A stretch of DNA of 64,000 bases from Syngnathus acus (Eukaryota > Chordata > Actinopteri > Syngnathiformes > Syngnathidae): NCBI RefSeq assembly GCF_901709675.1, contig NC_051103.1, forward strand, positions 47,501 to 111,500, given 5' to 3'. Shown here piece after piece: positions 21,580 to 31,900 of the stretch (positions within the stretch are counted from its first letter, which is position 1; every line of letters starts with the position of its first letter). The notes below the pieces were generated by a model, which worked only from the letters and a program-made list of their open reading frames with translations, searched no databases and had not been told where the DNA came from. A program made the position numbers and the translations under genes.

Positions 21580-22296
21580 CTAGTCTCCTTCGTACCTCTT
21601 AAGTTGCTCTATGGCACTGATGCAGAAACCATGAGAACTTTCTGCTGCCCCAACAGGTTTGATGAACACCTTACAACCAGCAGTCCAAGTGGACTGTATT
21701 TTACCGCTTTTCTTAAGAGCTCTTGCTTTCTTAGCTATTTCACCATTTTTCTTGGTGAGGTGTTCATTAATGTACACGTTCGTGCCTTTTAGTTTTCTAC
21801 CTTGCTTGAGCAGATTTATCTTACTTTTCCTGTTTGTAAATCGGACAATTATAGATGGTATGACAGGCTTACCATTTAGACTCTTAGTTGGTAGAGTGTG
21901 GCATGCCTCAATATTGACAATGTCAATGGCGATGTCTTTACTCTGGAGGAAAGTTTTTACCTGCTCCTCTGTTGTCTCCTCATGTTCAGGATTATCCTCT
22001 GAAGCAAGGCCTTTCACAGCCTGCTGGTAGCTCCGTGGTTTGATCCTTAGACCACTGATGATAACATCGCTCATTCTTGAGTACTGCTCCAAATTGTCTA
22101 ATCTAATTTCCAGGCTGACAATTTTCTTATTTTGTTCAATGTTTAATTGTTTGAGCTGCTTCACCTCTCCCATCAGCTCTGTTATAATGGCCTGTTGTTT
22201 CATTATGATTTCCACGTTTGAAGACATCACTTGCATTGATAACTTCAGCTCCTCCATATCCTTCTGAAGCACTTTCATGGCCATCCCGGCTATCAA
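21580..22296 (-). CDS. LINE B ORF1: coiled-coil nucleic-acid-binding protein
   Basis: An open 238-residue protein preceding ORF2 on the same transcript. Residues 10-75 form a heptad-like coiled coil (VLQKDMEELKLSMQ, QLNIEQNKKIVSLEIRLDNL), expected to oligomerise. Residues about 75-225 hold the block shared with LINE A: SDVIISGLRIKPRSY, EACHTLPTKS, VRFTNRKSKINLLKQG, YINEHLTKKNGEIAKKA and IQSTWTAGCKVFIKP. By family knowledge such proteins bind LINE RNA in a cytoplasmic particle and act as chaperones. No zinc knuckle is visible. The first codon of the open stretch is not certain to be the used start; an ATG close behind it would give almost the same protein. Confidence 0.82.
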   Translation of the reverse strand: MIAGMAMKVLQKDMEELKLSMQVMSSNVEIIMKQQAIITELMGEVKQLKQLNIEQNKKIVSLEIRLDNLEQYSRMSDVIISGLRIKPRSYQQAVKGLASEDNPEHEETTEEQVKTFLQSKDIAIDIVNIEACHTLPTKSLNGKPVIPSIIVRFTNRKSKINLLKQGRKLKGTNVYINEHLTKKNGEIAKKARALKKSGKIQSTWTAGCKVFIKPVGAAESSHGFCISAIEQLKRYEGD

Positions 22297-22453
22297 TCAA
22301 TACCTGATGGTAGCTCTCCTCCTGGGCTGGTGGTGTTAGCCTACTAGGCCTGATGGTGGGTGTCCTCTTGGGGCTGATGGCGTTTGCCTACTGGGCCTGG
22401 TGGTAGCTGGCCTCCTGGTACCTGGTGTTGGCTAGGCTCCTGGAGGGATGATC

Positions 22454-22765
22454 GCTGGTCCGGCGCAGGTAGCTAGAGGTCCGGTGAAGGCCGCGGGTCC
22501 GGCGTTGCTGGCACGCAGTCCGCCGACGGCCGCAGGTCCGGCGTTGCTGGGACGAAGTCCGGCAACGGCCGCGGGTCCAGCGTTTCTGGCTCGAGGTCCG
22601 GCGACGGCCGCGAATCCGGCAACGCTGGAGTGGGACCCTAATGCGGCCGCGAGTCTGATAGCGCCGGGAGGAACCCCGGTGGCGGCCACGGGTCTGGAGT
22701 CGCTGGAGCGTAATCCGACGCCGGCCGCGGAGCCGATGGCGCCGGAAGGCTCCGACGTCTGGTGG
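22454..22765 (-). promoter_or_regulatory. CpG-rich 39-bp tandem repeats in the LINE B 5' UTR
   Basis: Eight imperfect 39-bp units (GGCCGCGGGTCCGGCGTTGCTGG-like core) lie upstream of ORF1. Because 39 is a multiple of three, long frames appear on both strands with 13-residue periodic Ala/Pro/Arg-rich translations. Position and CpG content suggest the internal promoter of the element, as in other LINEs with 5' UTR tandem repeats. That role is inferred. Confidence 0.65.
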
Positions 22766-22959
22766 CTCGGCGACCTCCCGACAGGGAAGAAGCCTCGTCG
22801 TGATCGCTCCTCGACGAGATCGCTCCTCAATCAAAGTTCCCGAACAATGAAAACAAACCAAAAAGAAATCTTGCTGCAAGAACAATGGTCCGCTGTTGAG
22901 ATCCCAAGCGAGGTTCCTGCAAAGTCTGATGCGCAACGGTTACTTCCGGGTTTGATTGG

Positions 22960-25900
22960 ATTTTCTCGATGAGCTGAGCACGTTTTCTGGATGGTGCCTC
23001 TCCCGTCACTCTGGTTAGGTTGGCAAAGTAAAAAGCGCTCTTGGGTGTTTCAGAGTGCCGAGTTTATCACTGCACATGAAGAAATGACCACCTGCAACGT
23101 TTGGTTTATGTTTTATGAGCATTTTTAATTGTATTGCTTAGAGCGCATTTTCTCGACGAGCTGAGCACGTTTTCTAGTTAAAAGCGCTCTTGGGTGCTTC
23201 AGAGTGCCGAGTTTATCACTGCGCATGAAGAAATGACCACCTGCAACGTTTGGTTTATGTTTTATAAGCATTTTTAATTTTATTGCTTAAATCGCATTTT
23301 CTCGACGAGCTGAGCACGTTTTCTGGATGGTGGCTCTCCCGTCACTCTGGTTAGGTTGGCATAGTAAAAAGCGCTCTTGGGGGCTTCAGAGTGCCGAGTT
23401 TATCACTGCGCATGAAGAAATGACCACCTGCAACGTTTGGTTTATGTTTTATAAGCATTTTTAGTTTTATTGCTGAAATCGAATTTTCTCGACGAGCTGA
23501 GCACGTTTTCTGGATGGTGCCTCTCCCGTCACTCTGGTTAGGTTGGCAAAGTAAAAAGTGCTCTTGGGTGCTTCAGAGTGCCGAGTTTATCACTGCGCAT
23601 GAAGAAATGACCACCTGCAACGTTTGGTTTATGTTTTATAAGCATTTTTAATTGTATTGCTTAGAGCGCATTTTCTCGACGAGCTGAGCACGTTTTCTAG
23701 TAAAAAGCGCTCTTGGGTACTTCAGAGTGCCGAGTTGAGTGCGTGGTTTAGCGTCCGCGCCCGGTCCCTTATGGAACCTATTTGGCCCGCGGACCTGCTG
23801 GCGGGGCTTCCGTGAAAGCCTATCCGCCTTCCGAGCGCTCCTGCCGGGCGTGGGTTTGCGTCCGCGCCCGGTCCCTTAGGGAACCCTATTTGGCCCGCGG
23901 ACCTGCTTGCGGTGCTTCCGTGAAAGCCAATTCGCCTTCCGAGCGCTCCTGCCGGGCGTGGGTTAGCGTCCGCGCCCGGTCCCTTATGGAACCCTATTTG
24001 GCCCGCGGACCGGCTGGCGGCGCTTCCGTGAAAGCCTATCCGCCTTCCGAGCGCTCTTGCCGGGCGTGAGTTAGCGTCCGCGCCCGGTCGCCTCACGTCA
24101 CTCTGGTTAGGTTGGCATAGTAAAAAGCGCTCTTGGGTGCTTCAGAGTGCCGAGTTTATCACTGCGCATGAAGAAATGACAACCTGCAACGTTTGGTTTA
24201 TGTTTTATAAGCATTTTTAGTTTTATTGCTTAAATCGCATTTTCTCGACGAGCTGAGCACGTTTTCTGGATGGTGCCTCTCCCGTCACTCTGGTTAGGTT
24301 GGCAAAGTAAAAAGTGCTCTTGGGTGCTTCAGAGTGCCGAGTTTATCACTGCGCATGAAGAAATGACCACCTGCAACGTTTGGTTTATGTTTTATAAGCA
24401 TTTTTAATTGTATTGCTAGAGCGCATTTTCTCGACGAGCTGAGCACGTTTTCTAGTAAAAAGCGCTCTTGGGTGCTTCAGAGTGCCGAGTTTATCACTGC
24501 GCATGAAGAAATGATCACCTGCAACTTTTGGTTTATGCTTTATAAGTATTTTTAATTTTATTGCTTAAATCGCATTTTCTCGACGAGCTGAGCACGTTTT
24601 CGGGATGGTGGCTTTCCCGTCACTCTGGTTAGGTTGGCATAGTAAAAAGCGCTCTTGGGTGCTTCAGAGTGCCGAGTTTATCACTGCGCATGCAGAAATG
24701 ACCACCTGCAACGTTTGGTTTATGTTTTATAAGCATTTTTTGTTTTATTGCTTAAATCGCATTTTCTCGACGAGCTGAGCACGTTTTCTGGATGGTGCCT
24801 CTCCCGTCACTCTGGTTAGGTTGGCATAGTAAAAAGTGCTGTTGGGGGCTTCAAAATGCCCAGTTTATCACTGCGCATGCAGAAATGACCACCTGCAACG
24901 TTTGGTTTATGTTTTATAAGCATTTTTAATTGTATTGCTTAGAGCGCATTTTCTCGACGAGCTGAGCACGTTTTCTAGTAAAAAGCGCTCTTGGGTGCTT
25001 CAGAGTGCCGAGTTTATCACTGCGCATGCAGAAATGACCACCTGCAACGTTTGGTTTATGTTTTATAAGCATTTTTTGTTTTATTGCTTAAATCGCATTT
25101 TCTCGACGAGCTGAGCACGTTTTCTGGATGGTGCCTCTCCCGTCACTCTGGTTAGGTTGGCATAGTAAAAAGTGCTCTTGGGGGCTTCAGAGGGCCCAGT
25201 TTATCACTGCGCATGCAGAAATGACCACCTGCAACGTTTGGTTTATGTTTTATAAGCATTTTTAGTTTTATTGCTTAAATCGCATTTTCTCAACGAGCTG
25301 AGCACGTTTTCTGGATGGTGCCTCTCCCGTCACTCTGGTTAGGTTGGCAAAGTAAAAAGCGCTCTTGGGTGCTTCAGAGTGCCGAGTTTATCACTGCACA
25401 TGAAGAAATGACCACCTGCAACGTTTGGTTTATGTTTTATGAGCATTTTTAATTGTATTGCTTAGAGCGCATTTTCTCGACGAGCTGAGCACGTTTTCTA
25501 GTAAAAAGCGCTCTTGGGTGCTTCAGAGTGCCGAGTTTATCACTGCGCATGAAGAAATGACCACCTGCAACGTTTGGTTTATGTTTTATAAGCATTTTTA
25601 ATTTTATTGCTTAAATCGCATTTTCTCGACGAGCTGAGCACGTTTTCTGGATGGTGGCTCTCCCGTCACTCTGGTTAGGTTGGCATAGTAAAAAGCGCTC
25701 TTGGGGGCTTGAGAGTGCCGAGTTTATCACTGCGCATGAAGAAATTACCACCTGCAACGTTTGGTTTATGTTTTATAAGCATTTTTAGTTTTATTGCTTA
25801 AATCGCATTTTCTCGACGAGCTGAGCACGTTTTCTGGATGGTGCCTCTCCCGTCACTCTGGTTAGGTTGGCAAAGTAAAAAGTGCTCTTGGGTGCTTCAG

Positions 25901-28900
25901 AGTGCCGAGTTTATCACTGCGCATGAAGAAATGACCACCTGCAACGTGTGGTTTATGTTTTATAAGCATTTTTAATTGTATTGCTTAGAGCGCATTTTCT
26001 CGACGAGCTGAGCACGTTTTCTAGTAAAAAGCGCTCTTGGGTGCTTCAGAGTGCCGAGTTTATCACTGCGCATGCAGAAATGACCACCTGCAACGTTTGG
26101 TTTATGTTTTATAAGCATTTTTTGTTTTATTGCTTAAATCGCATTTTCTCGACGAGCTGAGCACGTTTTCTGGATGGTGCTTCTCCCGTCACTCTGGTTA
26201 GGTTGGCATAGTAAAAAGTGCTCTTGGGGGCTTCAGAGTGCCCAGTTTATCACTGCGCATGCAGAAATGACCACCTGCAACGTTTGGTTTATGTTTTATA
26301 AGCATTTTTTGTTTTATTGCTTAAATCGCATTTTCTCGATGAGCTGAGCACGTTTTCTGGATGGTGCCTCTCCCGTCACTCTGGTTAGGTTGGCAAAGTA
26401 AAAAGCGCTCTTGGGTGCTTCAGAGTGCCGAGTTTATCACTGCACATGAAGAAATGACCACCTGCAACGTTTGGTTTATGTTTTATGGGCATTTTTAATT
26501 GTATTGCTTAGAGCGCATTTTCTCGACGAGCTGAGCACGTTTTCTAGTTAAAAGCGCTCTTGGGTGCTTCAGAGTGCCGAGTTTATCACTGCGCATGAAG
26601 AAATGACCACCTGCAACGTTTGGTTTATGTTTTATAAGCATTTTTAATTGTATTGCTTAGAGCGCATTTTCTCGACGAGCTGAGCACGTTTTCTAGTAAA
26701 AAGCGCTCTTGAGTGCTTCAGAGTGCCGAGTTTATCACTGCGCATGCAGAAATGACCACCTGCAACGTTTGGTTTATGTTTTATAAGCATTTTTTGTTTT
26801 ATTGCTTAAATCGCATTTTCTCGACGAGCTGAGCACGTTTTCTGGATGGTGCCTCTCCCGTCACTCTGGTTAGGTTGGCATAGTAAAAAGTGCTCTTGGG
26901 GGCTTCAGAGTGCCCAGTTTATCACTGCGCATGCAGAAATGACCACCTGCAACGTTTGGTTTATGTTTTATAAGCATTTTTAATTGTATTGCTTAGAGCG
27001 CATTTTCTCGACGAGCTGAGCACGTTTTCTAGTAAAAAGCGCTCTTGGGTGCTTCAGAGTGCCGAGTTTATCACTGCGCATGCAGAAATGACCACCTGCA
27101 ACGTTTGGTTTATGTTTTATAAGCATTTTTTGTTTTATTGCTTAAATCGCATTTTCTCGACGAGCTGAGCACGTTTTCTGGATGGTGCCTCTCCCGTCAC
27201 TCTGGTTAGGTTGGCATAGTAAAAAGTGCTCTTGGGGGCTTCAGAGTGCCCAGTTTATCACTGCGCATGCAGAAATGACCACCTGCAACGTTTGGTTTAT
27301 GTTTTATAAGCATTTTTAGTTTTATTGCTTAAATCGCATTTTCTCGATGAGCTGAGCACGTTTTCTGGATGGTGCCTCTCCCGTCACTCTGGTTAGGTTG
27401 GCAAAGTAAAAAGCGCTCTGGGTGCTTCAGAGTGCCGAGTTTATCACTGCACATGAAGAAATGACCACCTGCAACGTTTGGTTTATGTTTTATGAGCATT
27501 TTTAATTGTATTGCTTAGAGCGCATTTTCTCGACGAGCTGAGCACGTTTTCTAGTTAAAAGCGCTCTTGGGTGCTTCAGAGTGCCGAGTTTATCACTGCG
27601 CATGCAGAAATGACCACCAGCAACGTTTGGTTTATGTTTTATAAGCATTTTTTGTTTTATTGCTTAAATCGCATTTTCTCGACGAGCTGAGCACGTTTTC
27701 TGGATGGTGCCTCTCCCGTCACTCTGGTTAGGTTGGCAAAGTAAAAAGTGCTCTTGGGGGCTTCAGAGTGCCCAGTTTATCACTGCGCATGCAGAAATGA
27801 CCACCTGCAACGTTTGGTTTATGTTTTATAAGCATTTTTAATTGTATTGCTTAGAGCGCATTTTCTCGACGAGCTGAGCACGTTTTCTAGTAAAAAGCGC
27901 TCTTGGGTGCTTCAGAGTGCCGAGTTTATCACTGCGCATGCAGAAATGACCACCTGCAACGTTTGGTTTATGTTTTATAAGCATTTTTTGTTTTATTGCT
28001 TAAATCGCATTTTGTCGACGAGCTGAGCACGTTTTCTGGATGGTGCCTCTCCCGTCACTCTGGTTAGGTTGGCATAGTAAAAAGTGCTCTTGGGGGCTTC
28101 AGAGTGCCCAGTTTATCACTGCGCATGCAGAAATGACCACCTGCAACGTTTTGTTTATGTTTTATAAGCATTTTTAGTTTTATTGCTTAAATCGCATTTT
28201 CTCAACGAGCTGAGCACGTTTTCTGGATGGTGCCTCTCCCGTCACTCTGGTTAGGTTGGCAAAGTAAAAAGCGCTCTTGGGTGCTTCAGAGTGCCGAGTT
28301 TATCACTGCACATGAAGAAATGACCACCTGCAACGTTTGGTTTATGTTTTATGAGCATTTTTAATTGTATTGCTTAGAGCGCATTTTCTCGACGAGCTGA
28401 GCACGTTTTCTAGTAAAAAGCGCTCTTGGGTGCTTCAGAGTGCCGAGTTTATCACTGCGCATGAAGAAATGACCACCTGCAACGTTTGGTTTATGTTTTA
28501 TAAGCATTTTTAATTTATTGCTTAAATCGCATTTTCTCGACGAGCTGAGCACGTTTTCTGGATGGTGGCTCTCCCGTCACTCTGGTTAGGTTGGCATAGT
28601 AAAAAGCGCTCTTGGGGGCTTGAGAGTGCCGAGTTTATCACTGCGCATGAAGAAATGACCACCTGCAACGTTTGGTTTATGTTTTATAAGCATTTTTAGT
28701 TGTATTGCTTAAATCGCATTTTCTCGACGAGCTGAGCACGTTTTCTGGATGGTGCCTCTCCCGTCACTCTGGTTAGGTTGGCAAAGTAAAAAGTGCTCTT
28801 GGGTGCTTCAGAGTGCCGAGTTTATCACTGCGCATGAAGAAATGACCACCTGCAACGTTTGGTTTATGTTTTATAAGCATTTTTAATTGTATTGCTTAGA

Positions 28901-31900
28901 GCGCATTTTCTCGACGAGCTGAGCACGTTTTCTAGTAAAAAGCGCTCTTGGGTGCTTCAGAGTGCCGAGTTTATCACTGCGCCTGCAGAAATGACCACCT
29001 GCAACGTTTGGTTTATGTTTTATAAGCATTTTTTGTTTTATTGCTTAAATCGCATTTTCTCGACGAGCTGAGCACGTTTTCTGGATGGTGCCTCTCCCGT
29101 CACTCTGGTTAGGTTGGCATAGTAAAAAGTGCTCTTGGGGGCTTCAGAGTGCCCAGTTTATCACTGCGCATGCAGAAATGACCACCTGCAACGTTTGGTT
29201 TATGTTTTATAAGCATTTTTAATTGTATTGCTTAGAGCGCATTTTCTCGACGAGCTGAGCACGTTTTCTAGTAAAAAGCGCTCTTGGGTGCTTCAGAGTG
29301 CCGAGTTTATCACTGCGCATGCAGAAATGACCACCTGCAACGTTTGGTTTATGTTTTATAAGCATTTTTTGTTTTATTGCTTAAATCGCATTTTCTCGAC
29401 GAGCTGAGCACGTTTTCTGGATGGTGCCTCTCCCGTCACTCTGGTTAGGTTGGCATAGTAAAAAGTGCTCTTGGGGGCTTCAGAGTGCCCAGTTTATCAC
29501 TGCGCATGCAGAAATGACCACCTGCAACGTTTGGTTTATGTTTTATAAGCATTTTTAGTTTTATTGCTTAAATCGCATTTTCTCGATGAGCTGAGCACGT
29601 TTTCTGGATGGTGCCTCTCCCGTCACTCTGGTTAGGTTGGCAAAGTAAAAAGCGCTCTTGGGTGCTTCAGAGTGCCGAGTTTATCACTGCACATGAAGAA
29701 ATGACCACCTGCAACGTTTGGTTTATGTTTTATGAGCATTTTTAATTGTATTGCTTAGAGCGCATTTTCTCTACGAGCTGAGCACGTTTTCTAGTTAAAA
29801 GCGCTCTTGGGTGCTTCAGAGTGCCGAGTTTATCACTGCACATGAAGAAATGACCACCTGCAACGGTTGGTTTATGTTTTATGAGCATTTTTAATTGTAT
29901 TGCTTAGAGCGCATTTTCTCGACGAGCTGAGCACGTTTTCTAGTTAAAAGCGCTCTTGGGTGCTTCAGAGTGCCGAGTTTATCACTGCGCATGAAGAAAT
30001 GACCACCTGCAACGTTTGGTTTATGTTTTATAAGCATTTTTAATTTTATTGCTTAAATCGCATTTTCTCGACGAGCTGAGCACGTTTTCTGGATGGTGCC
30101 TCTCCCGTCACTCTGGTTAGGTTGGCATAGTAAAAAGTGCTCTTGGGGGCTTCAGAGTGCCCAGTTTATCACTGCGCATGCAGAAATGACCACCTGCAAC
30201 GTTTGGTTTATGTTTTATGAGCATTTTTAATTGTATTGCTTAGAGCGCATTTTCTCGACGAGCTGAGCACGTTTTCTAGTAAAAAGCTCTCTTGGGTGCT
30301 TCAGAGTGCCGAGTTTATCACTGCGCATGAAGAAATGACCACCTGCAACGTTTGGTTTATGTTTTATAAGCATTTTTAATTTTATTGCTTAAATCGCATT
30401 TTCTCGACAAGCTGAGCACGTTTTATGGATGGTGCCTCTCCAGTCACTCTGGCTGGTTGGCAAAGTAAAAAGTGCTCTTGGGTGCTTCAGAGTGCCGAGT
30501 TTATCACTGCGCATGAAGAAATGACCACCTGCAACGTTTGGTTTATGTTTTATAAGCATTTTTAATTGTATTGCTTAGAGCGCATTTTCTCGACGAGCTG
30601 AGCACGTTTTCTAGTAAAAAGCGCTCTTGGGTGCTTCAGAGTGCCGAGTTTATCACTGCGCATGCAGAAATGACCACCTGCAACGTTTGGTTTATGTTTT
30701 ATAAGCATTTTTTGTTTTATTGCTTAAATCGCATTTTCTCGACGAGCTGAGCACGTTTTCTGGATGGTGCCTCTCCCGTCACTCTGGTTAGGTTGGCATA
30801 GTAAAAAGTGCTCTTGGGGGCTTCAGAGTGCCCAGTTTATCACTGCGCATGCAGAAATGACCACCTGCAACGTTTGGTTTATGTTTTATAAGCATTTTTA
30901 GTTTTATTGCTTAAATCGCATTTTCTCGATGAGCTGAGCACGTTTTCTGGATGGTGCCTCTCCCGTCACTCTGGTTAGGTTGGCAAAGTAAAAAGCGCTC
31001 TTGGGTGCTTCAGAGTGCCGAGTTTATCACTGCACATGAAGAAATGACCACCTGCAACGTTTGGTTTATGTTTCATGAGCATTTTTAATTGTATTGCTTA
31101 GAGCGCATTTTCTCGACGAGCTGAGCACGTTTTCTAGTTAAAAGCGCTCTTGGTTGCTTCAGAGTGCCGAGTTTATCACTGCGCAAGAAGAAATGACCAC
31201 CTGCAACGTTTGGTTTATGTTTTATAAGCATTTTTAATTTTATTGCTTAAATCGCATTTTCTCGACGAGCTGAGCACGTTTTCTGGATGGTGGCTCTCCC
31301 GTCACTCTGGTTAGGTTGGCATAGTAAAAAGCGCTCTTGGGGGCTTGAGAGTGCCGAGTTTATCACTGCGCATGAAGAAATGACCACCTGCAACGTTTGG
31401 TTTATGTTTTATAAGCCTTTTTAGTTTTATTGCTTAAATCGCATTTTCTCGACGAGCTGAGCACGTTTTCTGGATGGTGCCTCTCCCGTCACTCTGGTGA
31501 GGTTGGCAAAGTAAAAAGTGCTCTTGGGTGCTTCAGACTGCCGAGTTTATCACTGCGCATGAAGAAATGACCACCTGCAACGTTTGGTTTATGTTTCATA
31601 AGCATTTTTAATTGTATTGCTTAGAGCGCATGTTCTCGACGAGCTGAGCACGTTTTCTAGTAAAAAGCGCTCTTGGGTGCTTCAGAGTGCCGAGTTTATC
31701 ACTGCGCATGCAGAAATGACCACCTGCAACGTTTGGTTTATGTTTTATAAGCATTTTTTGTTTTATTGCTTAAATCGCATTTTCTCGACGAGCTGAGCAC
31801 GTTTTCTGGATGGTGCCTCTCCCGTCACTCTGGTTATGTTGGCATAGTAAAAAGTGCTCTTGGGGGCTTCAGAGTGCCCAGTTTATCACTGCGCATGCAG

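Larger units (their letters stand above)
18031..22959 (-). mobile_element. LINE B, full length with both ORFs open
   Basis: A complete-looking non-LTR retrotransposon on the minus strand: a repeat-bearing CpG-rich 5' UTR (22297-22959), ORF1 (21580-22296), an 86-bp gap, ORF2 (18413-21493), a 3' UTR with a TA microsatellite, and a poly-A tail seen as T-run at 18031-18042. It entered a satellite monomer at GCATTTT|CTCGA; satellite resumes at 22960 with ATTTTCTCGATGAG, giving an ATTTT target duplication. No stop or frameshift is visible in either ORF, so this copy may be recent and possibly competent. Confidence 0.88.

Noticed and set aside
22388-22972. Overlapping Ala/Pro/Arg-rich frames on both strands
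   Set aside because: They are produced by the 39-bp GC-rich repeat in the LINE B 5' UTR. No domain and no independent start context.
28361-28552. 63-codon frame repeated at 34074
   Set aside because: It arises in satellite monomers by a one-base deletion in the TTTTAATTTTATT run; the other monomers do not keep it open.
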